Source of the DNA: Enterobacter soli ATCC BAA-2102
GTDB taxonomy: Bacteria > Pseudomonadota > Gammaproteobacteria > Enterobacterales > Enterobacteriaceae
Direction: 5' to 3'
Assembly (NCBI RefSeq): GCF_001654845.1
Contig: NZ_LXES01000045.1
Coordinates: 62,001 to 126,000 of the forward strand
Length of the DNA: 64,000 nt
Shown here: positions 26,125-34,525 of the stretch, in pieces
How the letters are laid out: every line of letters begins with the position of its first letter
Position numbering within the stretch: the first letter of the stretch is position 1
Program-made: the position numbers and the translations under genes
The notes under the pieces: model-generated
Databases searched by the model: none
What the model saw: the letters and a program-made list of their open reading frames with translations, nothing else
What the model was told of the DNA's origin: nothing

Positions 26125-27039
26125 ATGATTGTTCGTCCTCAACAGCACTGGCTGCGTCTTATTTTTGTCTGGCATGGCTCTGTACTGCCTAAAATCTACA
26201 CCCGGTTGTTTCTTAACTTCCTGCTTTCCATCGCCGTGATCCTGATGCTGCCGTGGTATACCTCGCTTGGCATCAAATTCACCGTTGCGCCATTCAGTAT
26301 CCTGGGTGTGGCCATCGCCATATTTCTGGGTTTCAAAAATAATGCCTGTTATTCACGCTATGTAGAGGCTCGCCTGCTTTGGGGGCAACTGATGATAGCG
26401 GCACGCTCGCTGTTTCGCGAGGTAAAAAACACCTTGCCGGACGATCCGCATCTGGGGGAATTTGTCCGCCTGCAAATTGCCTTTGCGCATTGTTTAAGGA
26501 TGACCCTGCGACGTCAACCGCAGGCAGAGCAGCTCGCAGGTTATATGTCCGCTGACAATCTGCGTCGGGTGATGGATTCCAGTTCTCCGGCGAACCGCAT
26601 TCTGCTGTTGATGGGGGAATGGCTTGCCGTAAGGCGCCGGGAAGGGCAGCTTTCCGACATTCTGTTCCACAGCCTGAATAACCGTCTCAACGACATGTCG
26701 GTTGTGCTTTCCGGCTGCGAGCGTATCGCCACCACGCCCGTGCCGTTTGCCTATACGCTTATCTTGCACCGCACGGTGTACCTGTTCTGCATTATGCTGC
26801 CGTTCGCGCTGGTTGTGGACCTGCACTATATGACTCCGTTCGTCTCCGCGCTGATTTCATACACTTTTATCTCGCTGGATACGCTGGCAGAAGAGCTGGA
26901 AGATCCGTTTGGCACCGAAGACAACGATTTGCCGTTAGACGCCATCTGTAACGCGATGGAACGTGATCTGTTACAGATGAACGATGAAGAGGCGATACCA
27001 GAAAGACTGCTGCCGGATAAGCACTATCAGCTGACGTAA
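26125..27039 (+). CDS. yneE: Bestrophin-family membrane protein YneE
   Basis: This 304-residue protein is of the bestrophin/RFP-TM chloride channel family. Hydrophobic segments lie near residues 28-48, 55-75, 207-230 and 232-252. The GFKNNACYSRYVEARLLWG segment near 71-89 is the conserved bestrophin signature. Bacterial homologues form pentameric ion channels, some cation-selective; YneE transport has not been assigned. Length equals E. coli YneE. Its 3' end overlaps the convergent GNAT gene by 13 bases. Confidence 0.9.
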   Translation: MIVRPQQHWLRLIFVWHGSVLPKIYTRLFLNFLLSIAVILMLPWYTSLGIKFTVAPFSILGVAIAIFLGFKNNACYSRYVEARLLWGQLMIAARSLFREVKNTLPDDPHLGEFVRLQIAFAHCLRMTLRRQPQAEQLAGYMSADNLRRVMDSSSPANRILLLMGEWLAVRRREGQLSDILFHSLNNRLNDMSVVLSGCERIATTPVPFAYTLILHRTVYLFCIMLPFALVVDLHYMTPFVSALISYTFISLDTLAEELEDPFGTEDNDLPLDAICNAMERDLLQMNDEEAIPERLLPDKHYQLT

Positions 27040-27575
27040 CGAGCATTCCACTCGTCCCGGGTGATCTCCCACAGCTCAGAGTCCAGCAGGCCGCTGACGT
27101 ACTCTTTCTTTTCTGTTCTGATAAGTCTCATGCCGCTACTGGCAGAAATTCGCTGAGAGCGGCTGTTTTCCGCCGCTTTCGGCGCCCGCAGCACTGGCTT
27201 ATTCAGGGTGTTAAACCAGAAATCCGTAGCGGCAATGCTGGCTTCACGCATATAACCCTGACCTTGCCATTCTGGAGCCAGCCAAAAGCCACGGTTGTTA
27301 TCTTCGACGTCATACAGGCAGATAAGCCCCATCAGCTCGTCAGGGGCTTCCTGGCGGCGAAGCGTCCAGAACCAGGCCACGCCTTTCTCCACATCCGGCA
27401 AGGCAACATTGTTCACGTAATTTTCCGCACCGTTATCCGGGTAAGGCCAGGGGACCGTGGCCACCATATAACGCACAATTTCCCAGCGCGGATAGAGCCG
27501 CTGGATTTGCGGCGCATCCTCCGCCGTCAGCGGTTTCAGCAACAAACGTTCCGTCTTTAATGTGGGTGTCGTCAT
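27027..27575 (-). CDS. RimJ/RimL-type GNAT acetyltransferase
   Basis: This 182-residue GNAT protein of the RimJ/RimL/SpeG-like group opens with TERLLLKPLTAEDA and carries FWLAPEWQGQGYMREA near residues 96-111, the acetyl-CoA loop. Family members acetylate N-termini or small amines. GGAGAT lies about 6 bp before the ATG. It is the first gene to the right of yneE where E. coli has tam, so it marks the left edge of an inserted block. Confidence 0.85.
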   Translation of the reverse strand: MTTPTLKTERLLLKPLTAEDAPQIQRLYPRWEIVRYMVATVPWPYPDNGAENYVNNVALPDVEKGVAWFWTLRRQEAPDELMGLICLYDVEDNNRGFWLAPEWQGQGYMREASIAATDFWFNTLNKPVLRAPKAAENSRSQRISASSGMRLIRTEKKEYVSGLLDSELWEITRDEWNARYVS

Positions 27576-27693
27576 CCGTTGATCTCCTTTTTTAAGCGTT
27601 ATGCTTTTGTTTGCCTTCTGGTATTTTCATCTTTACCACATTCCATCATGGCGTGCTGTGTTTCATTCACTACTACTCTTTGCAGGGGGCGCA

Positions 27694-28164
27694 ATGACGT
27701 TAAGACAGGCAGAGCCGAAAGAGGCTGAAATACTCTGGAACATTCGCAATCAGGCGATCCGTTTTGGCTGTAAATCAAGTTACGATGCGGACGTGATCGC
27801 ACGCTGGACGCCGGAAGTGATGCCAGAACAGTACCGACACATGGTGGTGGCTAACCCGTTTTATGTGGTTGAGGATGACAACGGGCAAATTGTGGCCACG
27901 GGATATCTGGACCTGGAAACCCAGAGCGTCGAGGCGATATTCACCTTGCCTTCGGCATCAGGAAAAGGGCTGGCAACACAGATTATCCATGCCCTAATCT
28001 CAGAGGCCAGAACGCGCGGGATGGCACGTATAAGCCTCTCGTCAACGCCAAACGCGCACACCTTTTACCAAAAGCATGGCTTCGTCACGCTCAGGGAAAG
28101 TCGTCATCTTTCCCGCATGGCGGAAGCGGAATTACGCTGTTTTGAAATGGTTTTAGATCTGTAA
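27694..28164 (+). CDS. GNAT family N-acetyltransferase
   Basis: This 156-residue GNAT protein begins MTLRQAEPKEAEILWNIRNQAI and has the CoA-binding stretch ASGKGLATQIIHAL near residues 88-101, then FYQKHGF near 125. The start at 27694 follows AGGGGG by 5 bp; a longer reading from 27601 would run through the promoter region. It is followed 12 bp later by another acetyltransferase gene, so the pair is probably cotranscribed. The substrate is unknown. Confidence 0.85.
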   Translation: MTLRQAEPKEAEILWNIRNQAIRFGCKSSYDADVIARWTPEVMPEQYRHMVVANPFYVVEDDNGQIVATGYLDLETQSVEAIFTLPSASGKGLATQIIHALISEARTRGMARISLSSTPNAHTFYQKHGFVTLRESRHLSRMAEAELRCFEMVLDL

Positions 28165-28176
28165 TGTGAGGAAAAC

Positions 28177-28617
28177 ATGGCAGTAACAGTAAGAGCTTTA
28201 CGTGCAGAAGATTATCCGCAGTGGCGTCCGCTCTGGGACGGTTACACGCATTTTTATGACTGTGTACTGGATGAGTCGGTCACCGCATCCACCTGGGAAC
28301 GGGCACTGAACCCGCACTCATCGATGTTTTGCCGGGTGGCTGAAAGCGAAGGGCGCGTGATTGGGTTTGCAATGTGTGTCCTGCACGAAGGCACATGGTC
28401 GACGGCACCCATTTGCTATCTCGAAGATCTGTTTGTGGATGCCGCGCTGCGTGGCGCCGGAACCGGCCAGGCGCTGATCGATGCGCTGATGGAAGAGGGT
28501 AAGCGCGAAGGATGGTCAAAACTCTACTGGGTAACACGCCAGAACAACCCAGCGCGGAAACTGTATGACCGTTTCGGCGAAGCCGATGACTATGTTCGCT
28601 ACCGTATTTCACTGTAA
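28177..28617 (+). CDS. GNAT family N-acetyltransferase
   Basis: This 146-residue GNAT protein has ICYLEDLFVDAALRGAGTGQ near residues 78-97 and ARKLYDRFGEADDYVRYRI at the end, the form common to diamine and aminoglycoside-like acetyltransferases. GAGGAAAAC precedes the ATG. It sits 12 bp after another GNAT gene. The substrate is unknown. Confidence 0.85.
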   Translation: MAVTVRALRAEDYPQWRPLWDGYTHFYDCVLDESVTASTWERALNPHSSMFCRVAESEGRVIGFAMCVLHEGTWSTAPICYLEDLFVDAALRGAGTGQALIDALMEEGKREGWSKLYWVTRQNNPARKLYDRFGEADDYVRYRISL

Positions 28618-28631
28618 CGCACCATAGAATT

Positions 28632-28682
28632 AGCCTGTGTTTGTATCACACTGTATCTGATGTTGAGATACATACACAGGCT
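28632..28682. terminator. Two-tier hairpin after GNAT pair
   Basis: AGCCTGTGT (28632-28640) pairs with ACACAGGCT (28674-28682). Inside it GTATCT (28653-28658) pairs with AGATAC (28666-28671) around a 7-base loop. It lies 14 bp after the GNAT stop and is followed by six A residues after TTGC, not by U on the plus strand. It may terminate transcription or regulate the following gene. Confidence 0.5.
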
Positions 28683-28768
28683 TGCAAAAAAGCCGCTTCT
28701 ACACACATCCGCTATACATAAATTTGTTGTGATATCCCCGTCAAACTTACTTAAACGGAGATACCAAC

Positions 28769-29764
28769 ATGTTTACTCAATTCACTTCCTCAGCATTAGC
28801 ATTGACCGTTTCACTTGGCACCGTGATGTCCTGCCAGGCCGAAGTCACCGGCAAAGATTACACCGCCGCGTTTAACCAGGTTCATCAGATTAACGCAGGC
28901 GATCTGAACGTGGGTTATGTGGATATCGGCCCGAAAGATGGCCAGCCCGTTATCCTGTTGCACGGCTGGCCGTACGACATTCACAGTTATGCCGATGTTG
29001 CGCCGGCGCTGGCGGCGAAAGGCTATCGCGTTATTGTGCCTTCTCTGCGTGGTTATGGCACAACACGTTTTCTGTCAGACAAAACGCCGCGTAACGGCCA
29101 GCCTTCCGCCCTGGCAAAAGACATTGTGAATCTGATGGACGCGCTGAATATCAAACAGGCTGTTTTCGCTGGTTACGACTGGGGTGCTCGCACCGCAGAT
29201 ATCGTGGCCGCACTGTGGCCAGAACGCGTGAAATCGCTGGTTTCCGTCAGTGGCTATCTGATTGGCAGCCAGGCAGTCGGTAAACAGCCGCTGCCACCGA
29301 AAGCCGAACTGCAATGGTGGTATCAGTTTTACTTTGCAACCGAGCGCGGTGCGCAGGGTTATGCCAAAAACACCCACGACTTCGCCCGTTTAATCTGGTC
29401 TCAGGCATCACCTGACTGGAAATTTAGCGATGCCACATTTAATGCCAGCGCCAAATCACTGGACAACCCGGACCATGTCGCCGTCACCCTCAGTAACTAC
29501 CGCTGGCGCTTGGACCTGGAAAAAGGCGAACACAAATACGACAGCTACGAACAAAAACTGGCGACATTACCGACCATCAGCGTACCGACCATCACCATTG
29601 AAGGCGGTAACAACGGCGCGCCACACCCGGCACCTGAAGCGTACGCCAGTAAATTTACCGGCAAATATGAACACCGCACCTTTGGGGCAACCGTTGGTCA
29701 CAATCCTCCGCAGGAAGATCCGCAAGATTTCGTGAAAGCGGTCGTCGACGCGGACAAGCTCTGA
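28769..29764 (+). CDS. Exported alpha/beta hydrolase, epoxide-hydrolase type
   Basis: This 331-residue protein has a signal peptide (about residues 1-24, ending SCQA) and an alpha/beta hydrolase fold. The oxyanion motif is HGWPYD near 66-71. The nucleophile elbow is GYDWGAR, so the nucleophile is Asp, as in epoxide hydrolases and haloalkane dehalogenases rather than esterases. The catalytic His is expected in VGHNPPQEDP near 309-318. GGAG lies 10 bp upstream. It lies 44 bp before a response regulator gene and could be part of the same unit. The Cys in the signal region might be a lipobox, but the fit is poor. The substrate is unknown. Confidence 0.85.
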   Translation: MFTQFTSSALALTVSLGTVMSCQAEVTGKDYTAAFNQVHQINAGDLNVGYVDIGPKDGQPVILLHGWPYDIHSYADVAPALAAKGYRVIVPSLRGYGTTRFLSDKTPRNGQPSALAKDIVNLMDALNIKQAVFAGYDWGARTADIVAALWPERVKSLVSVSGYLIGSQAVGKQPLPPKAELQWWYQFYFATERGAQGYAKNTHDFARLIWSQASPDWKFSDATFNASAKSLDNPDHVAVTLSNYRWRLDLEKGEHKYDSYEQKLATLPTISVPTITIEGGNNGAPHPAPEAYASKFTGKYEHRTFGATVGHNPPQEDPQDFVKAVVDADKL

Positions 29765-29808
29765 AATGTGCTATTTTCAATACGTTACCCTTCATTCAGG
29801 AGCGTTCG

Positions 29809-30549
29809 GTGGAGCATATTGATCATATCCTTGTCGTCGATGACGACAGGGATATTCGTGAGTTAATCGTCGATTATCTTGTGAAGTCTGGTTATCACGC
29901 GTCTGGTGCCGCCAACGGCAAAGAGATGCGTGTGATTCTGGATAAACAGCATGTCGATTTGTTGGTACTGGATGTGATGATGCCCGGCGATGACGGGCTC
30001 ACGCTTTGCCGCCAGTTGCGCAGCAGTAAGCATAAAGATCTGCCGATTTTGATGCTGACCGCGCGTAACGAAGATACCGACCGCATCCTCGGGCTGGAAA
30101 TGGGGGCGGACGACTATGTGGTGAAGCCCTTCGTTGCCCGAGAGTTGCTGGCGCGGATCAAAGCCATTTTGCGCCGTTTCCGCACCATGCCGCCCAATCT
30201 ACAGGTGACGGAAGCCGGGCGGTTAGTGATGTTTGGTGAATGGCAACTGGATACCGTTGCCCGCCATCTGATTGATAACGAAGGCATGATTGTGGCGTTA
30301 AGCGGGGCGGAATACCGGTTATTACGCGTGTTCCTTGACCACCCCCAGCGCGTGCTGACGCGGGATCAACTGCTGAATCTGACCCAGGGGCGCGATGCCG
30401 AACTGTTTGAACGTTCAATCGATCTTCTGGTCAGCCGTGTGCGCCAGCGTCTTAACGAAGACGCCCGGACACCGGCCTACATCAAAACCGTGCGCAGCGA
30501 AGGTTACGTGTTTACGATGCCAGTCACCATCAAAGAGGCCAATGAATGA
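29809..30549 (+). CDS. OmpR-family response regulator
   Basis: This 246-residue regulator has a receiver domain (residues 5-118) with acidic residues Asp11-13, phospho-acceptor Asp55 in LLVLDVMMPG and Lys106 in VVKPF. A winged-helix DNA-binding domain of the OmpR type follows (135-240, ending in IKTVRSEGYVF). The start is GTG at 29809 with AGGAG about 6 bp upstream. It overlaps the kinase gene by four bases (ATGA). It is not an orthologue that I can name; the nearby exported hydrolase, DipZ-like protein and porin suggest control of envelope functions. Confidence 0.9.
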   Translation: MEHIDHILVVDDDRDIRELIVDYLVKSGYHASGAANGKEMRVILDKQHVDLLVLDVMMPGDDGLTLCRQLRSSKHKDLPILMLTARNEDTDRILGLEMGADDYVVKPFVARELLARIKAILRRFRTMPPNLQVTEAGRLVMFGEWQLDTVARHLIDNEGMIVALSGAEYRLLRVFLDHPQRVLTRDQLLNLTQGRDAELFERSIDLLVSRVRQRLNEDARTPAYIKTVRSEGYVFTMPVTIKEANE

Positions 30550-31844
30550 GGCTCTGGCCGCGCTCGTTACTTGCGCGTCTGCTGATCATTGTCCTGGCGG
30601 GGCTTTTGCTGGCCAACTCGCTCAGCCTGACGCTGGTTATGTATGAGCGAATGCGCAGTGCCCGCACCGTGATGCTCGGCAACCTGGAATACGATGTGGC
30701 GACCAGCGTGGCAATCCTCGACCGGCTACCGGCGAACGAACGCGCGGCCTGGCTACCCCGGCTCGAACGCGGCAATTATCGTTATATCCTGGGTGAGGGA
30801 GAGGCAGGTGCAGCCCCGCAGGATAAACGCTCTCAGGATGCGATCCGTACATTAACCGATACACTTGCTGCCCAATACCCGCTGCGCTTCACTGCCGTCC
30901 CCGGGCCGGTTTCGCATATTCAGGCTCATCTGCAACTGCACGACGGCGCACCGCTGACCATTGACCTGATCCCACGAATGCCACCGGTTGCCAGCTGGCT
31001 GCCGGTGGTACTGGTTCTGCAACTGCTGCTTGTTGCGTTGTGCTCCTGGATTGCGGTACGCCAGGTGGTGCGGCCATTTTCGCTGTTCACCCGTGCGGTT
31101 GATACGCTTGATCCTTCGGCCAACACCCCGATGACGGAGCAGGGGCCCGTTGAAGTTCACCGGGCAGCGCACGCCTTTAATGCCATGCAATCCCGTATTC
31201 AGGTTTATCTGCGCGAGCGCACGCAAATTCTGGCCTCGATTTCACACGACCTCCAGACGCCAATCACCCGAATGAAGCTGCGCGTTGAAATGGCGGACCA
31301 ACCTGAACTGCGTGATAAATTATTAAATGATTTAGATAATATGTCGCGCCTGGTACGGGAAGGTATTGCCTATGCCCGGTCATCAGAACCGCTGGAAGAA
31401 ACCTCGTTAAAACTGGAGTTGAACGCCTGGATTAACAGCATCGTGTGCGACTACCAGGATATCGGTAAAAACGTGCAGTTTCAGGCAACAGACACCCGCC
31501 TGCCGCTGACGACACGCCCGCAGGCCTTGCGTCGTGTGCTGACTAACTTGCTGGATAATGCGCTAAAGTTTGGCAATCGTGCCGCTATTACTCTTAATGA
31601 CCGTGGATCTGAACATATTGTCATTCATATCAGTGATAACGGGCCCGGCATTCCTGAGGCCGAGCTGGAAGCCGTATTGCAGCCCTTTTACCGGGTCGAA
31701 ACATCGCGCAATCGCGATACCGGCGGCACCGGATTAGGGCTGGCCATTGCCGCACAGCTCACCGTCCAGCTTAATGGCACGCTGCAACTGAACAACCGCA
31801 CGGAAGGCGGGCTGGACGTGGTTATCACCTTACCCCGCAGTTAA
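30546..31844 (+). CDS. Sensor histidine kinase
   Basis: This 432-residue inner-membrane kinase has a first membrane segment at about 10-32, a periplasmic domain to about 150, a second segment near 152-172, HAMP (175-228), HisKA with His234 in SISHDLQTPITR, and HATPase_c with NLLDNALKFG, SDNGPGIP and GTGLGLAI. It pairs with the response regulator just upstream through a four-base overlap. The periplasmic part is too generic to name the stimulus. Confidence 0.9.
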   Translation: MRLWPRSLLARLLIIVLAGLLLANSLSLTLVMYERMRSARTVMLGNLEYDVATSVAILDRLPANERAAWLPRLERGNYRYILGEGEAGAAPQDKRSQDAIRTLTDTLAAQYPLRFTAVPGPVSHIQAHLQLHDGAPLTIDLIPRMPPVASWLPVVLVLQLLLVALCSWIAVRQVVRPFSLFTRAVDTLDPSANTPMTEQGPVEVHRAAHAFNAMQSRIQVYLRERTQILASISHDLQTPITRMKLRVEMADQPELRDKLLNDLDNMSRLVREGIAYARSSEPLEETSLKLELNAWINSIVCDYQDIGKNVQFQATDTRLPLTTRPQALRRVLTNLLDNALKFGNRAAITLNDRGSEHIVIHISDNGPGIPEAELEAVLQPFYRVETSRNRDTGGTGLGLAIAAQLTVQLNGTLQLNNRTEGGLDVVITLPRS

Positions 31845-31981
31845 TTGTACGGCTTTGTATCAAACAGGGAGCGGGATACAGAGCCTCACAAAACGCGTTG
31901 TTTTGCACATCGTCCGAACACATCAACACGCTGAAATGTCCTCACTGCAACGTCGCAGATAATTTGTCCTGTGAGGTCATT

Positions 31982-33172
31982 ATGTTTCTGATTATCGCTT
32001 TTCTGGGCGGGATGATAAGCCTGCTCAGCCCATGTACGCTTCCCGTGATCCCGCTGCTGTTTGCCGGGCTTCAGGGGCAATGCCGTCATCTTTTTGCGCT
32101 ATTTGCCGGTATGATCGTGATGTTCACTCTGGTTGCCATGCTGGTGACGGCGGCAAGCGAGTGGATTGTGAACGCCACCCTGGTTGGGCGCTGGGTCGCG
32201 CTGCTGGTTCTGGCGATTGCGGCTTTGGCGTTAATCTTCCCGCAGTTCGCCCAACGTATTGCCGGGCCCGCGGTCAGCGCAGGGAATGCCCTGAATAACC
32301 GCAGCACACAGACGCGCGGGATGTTATCTGCATTTCTGGCCGGGCTTGCGGTTGGCCTGCTTTGGTCGCCCTGCGCCGGGCCGATACTGGGGGCGATTTT
32401 CAGCATTAATATCGCCGGACATTCGTCCATTACGACCGGCGCGCTGTTGATTGCGTACGGCGGTGGGTGCGCTCTGATGCTGGCTCTGCTGGCAGCCGGA
32501 GGTCGTACGCTGATGGCGCCGCTGAGAGCAAAATCGGCGCTGATGGCACGGTTACGCCAGGGGGCGGGCGTTGTGATGCTGGCGGCCGTTGTGTTCAATG
32601 CCACGGGTCTTACCTCAACATTAAAAGGGGCAAATGGCCTTGCCGACAGCCTGGAAAATTCGCTGCTGAGCCTGGCTAAACCGGCAACCGCGCAGCCGAA
32701 ATTACAGCCTGTAGTGCAGGAGACACCGCGTAGCGACCTGCCTTCGTTGAGTGGCGGAACTGGATGGATAAATGGCGACCCGGTCACCCCTGAATCTTTA
32801 AAAGGGAAGGTGGTGCTGATCGATTTCTGGACGTGGGATTGCATCAACTGCCAGCATACGCTGCCATATGTCCGTGACTGGGCGAACAAATACCAGTCTC
32901 AGGGCCTGGTGGTTATTGGGGTGCACACGCCGGAATATCCCTGGGAGAAACCGCTCTCTTCGGTGAAAGATGCGGTGAATAAATGGCAGCTTCCGTACCG
33001 CGTTGTGGCGGACAACAACTACCAGATCTGGAACGCATTTGGGAACCAGTACTGGCCGGCACATTACTATTTCGATGCCAAAGGCCAGCTGCGTTATACC
33101 TCATTTGGCGAAGGGAATTATGACAAGCAAGAACAGGTGATTCAGCAACTGCTGAAAGAGGCCAGAACATAA
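31982..33172 (+). CDS. DipZ-like CcdA-thioredoxin fusion protein
   Basis: This 396-residue fusion has an N-terminal CcdA/DsbD-beta membrane domain of about six segments with the paired cysteines in LLSPCTLP (Cys18) and LWSPCAGP. The C-terminal periplasmic thioredoxin/TlpA-like domain has the redox site WDCINC. The protein should carry electrons from cytoplasmic thioredoxin across the membrane to periplasmic thiols. It resembles DipZ of mycobacteria in order of domains. GAGG lies 5 bp before the ATG at 31982; an upstream frame from 31898 has no ribosome site. It lies 137 bp after the sensor kinase and may be its target. Confidence 0.88.
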   Translation: MFLIIAFLGGMISLLSPCTLPVIPLLFAGLQGQCRHLFALFAGMIVMFTLVAMLVTAASEWIVNATLVGRWVALLVLAIAALALIFPQFAQRIAGPAVSAGNALNNRSTQTRGMLSAFLAGLAVGLLWSPCAGPILGAIFSINIAGHSSITTGALLIAYGGGCALMLALLAAGGRTLMAPLRAKSALMARLRQGAGVVMLAAVVFNATGLTSTLKGANGLADSLENSLLSLAKPATAQPKLQPVVQETPRSDLPSLSGGTGWINGDPVTPESLKGKVVLIDFWTWDCINCQHTLPYVRDWANKYQSQGLVVIGVHTPEYPWEKPLSSVKDAVNKWQLPYRVVADNNYQIWNAFGNQYWPAHYYFDAKGQLRYTSFGEGNYDKQEQVIQQLLKEART

Positions 33173-33178
33173 AGTGAT

Positions 33179-33217
33179 GGCGTGTCGCCTTAATATCTTT
33201 TTTTAAAGCGACACGCC
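33179..33217. terminator. Perfect 10-bp hairpin after dipZ-like gene
   Basis: GGCGTGTCGC (33179-33188) and GCGACACGCC (33208-33217) are exact complements. The loop contains a run of seven T residues and partial inner pairing of TTAA with TTAA. It starts 6 bp after the stop codon and is a likely terminator. Confidence 0.6.
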
Positions 33218-33269
33218 TTAACAATATGTGCTTTTTAAATATTGGTTTTATTTTATTCATTCTTGGCGA

Positions 33270-33359
33270 TTCGTGCGCTAATGATTTAATCGTTTTACAT
33301 AGATTTACAACGATGGTAACTATATTGCCCTGCAACTGCTTTTGGCGTTGCAACAAATA
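33270..33359 (+). promoter_or_regulatory. Porin promoter region, possible OmpR sites
   Basis: An A/T-rich stretch before the porin contains GTTTTACATAGATTTACAAC (33292-33311), in which TTTACA repeats at an 11-bp step. OmpR sites at ompF and ompC have similar TTTAC/ACATA spacing. The resemblance is loose, so OmpR control is only suggested. Confidence 0.35.
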
Positions 33360-33389
33360 TAATAAGTGGCATATGACAGGGTATATAAA

Positions 33390-34517
33390 ATGAAAATTAA
33401 TCAACTGAGCGTGCTGATTGGCGCAGCGCTGCTCGCGACAACCGCACACGCAGCCGAAATTTATAATAAAGACGGTAATAAACTGGATCTGTATGGTTTA
33501 GTTTCTGCCGAACATTATTTCTCCGATAATGACAGCAGCGACTGGAATGGCGATCAGACCTATATGCGTCTTGGTTTCCGTGGTGAAACCCAGGTTAACG
33601 ATCAAATCACCGGCTATGGCCAGTGGCAGATGCATATTAATGCTAACGGTGCGGAATCAGAAAGCAACAACCCACGTACTCGTTACGCGTTTGCTGGCCT
33701 GAAGGTGAAAGATTACGGCTCCATCGATTACGGCCGTAACAAGGGCGTGCTGTACGATTCCCTTGGTTATACCGACATGCAGCCTGAGTTCGATGGCATG
33801 ACCTATGGCTCAGACCAGTTCATGTTTAGCCGTGCCAACGGTCTGCTGACCTACCGTAATACCGATTTCTTCGGTGCCGTAGATGGTCTGGATTTTGCTC
33901 TGCAATATCAGGGTAAAAATGACGGTGGCGGCGAGCCTGGCGTGCGCGACGTGTTACGTCAGAATGGTGATGGTTTTGGCGCATCTATTACTTATGATAT
34001 CGGCGCTGGTTTCAGCATTGCCGGTTCCATGATGAGTGCTGACCGCTCTAACGAGCAAAATAACACCAGCGGTATTATGGGGCAGGGTAAACGCGCGGAA
34101 GCTTATTCCGGTGCTATTAAATATGATGCCAATAATATCTATCTGGCCGCTATGTTTACCCAGGCATATAACGCATCACGCTTTGGTTCGCATTCCAGCG
34201 ATAGCGCCTATGGTTATGCGAATAAATCGCAAATCATGGAATTTTACGCAGGTTATCAATTTGATTTCGGTCTGCAACCATTTGTGGCGTATGACGTCCT
34301 GAAAGGTAAAAACCTGGGCAAAGCAGCCACAGGAAATACTTATGGTGACGAAGATCTCATCAAATATGTTGATTTCGGTGCAACGTATAACTTCAACAAA
34401 AACATTAATGTGTTTGTTGATTATATGGTTAACCTCGTCGATGAAGATAAATTTACCCGTGAAGCCGGGATCAATACCGACGATGTTGTTGCTGTAGGCG
34501 TCGTTTATCAGTTCTGA
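33390..34517 (+). CDS. General porin, OmpC/OmpF/OmpN family
   Basis: This 375-residue outer-membrane trimeric porin precursor has a signal peptide of 21 residues ending ATTAHA, and a mature start AEIYNKDGNKLDLYG as in enterobacterial porins. The L3 constriction loop is represented by DMQPEFDGMTYGSDQF, where OmpF has PEFGG; the second Gly is changed. The C-terminal Phe needed for BAM insertion is present (VVYQF). The start follows CAGGG by 8 bp. In E. coli no porin lies next to tam, so this is part of the inserted block. It is not close enough to OmpC, OmpF or PhoE to give a symbol. Confidence 0.9.
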   Translation: MKINQLSVLIGAALLATTAHAAEIYNKDGNKLDLYGLVSAEHYFSDNDSSDWNGDQTYMRLGFRGETQVNDQITGYGQWQMHINANGAESESNNPRTRYAFAGLKVKDYGSIDYGRNKGVLYDSLGYTDMQPEFDGMTYGSDQFMFSRANGLLTYRNTDFFGAVDGLDFALQYQGKNDGGGEPGVRDVLRQNGDGFGASITYDIGAGFSIAGSMMSADRSNEQNNTSGIMGQGKRAEAYSGAIKYDANNIYLAAMFTQAYNASRFGSHSSDSAYGYANKSQIMEFYAGYQFDFGLQPFVAYDVLKGKNLGKAATGNTYGDEDLIKYVDFGATYNFNKNINVFVDYMVNLVDEDKFTREAGINTDDVVAVGVVYQF

Positions 34518-34525
34518 TAAACGCC

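Noticed and set aside
31866..31930. Small inverted repeat CAAAAC/GTTTTG before the DipZ-like gene
   Set aside because: Six-base arms with a short spacer occur often by chance, and no promoter pattern goes with it.
32086..32889. Open frame of 267 codons antisense to the DipZ-like gene
   Set aside because: The sense strand encodes membrane segments and redox motifs; the antisense frame has low-complexity Ser/Ala/Pro content only.
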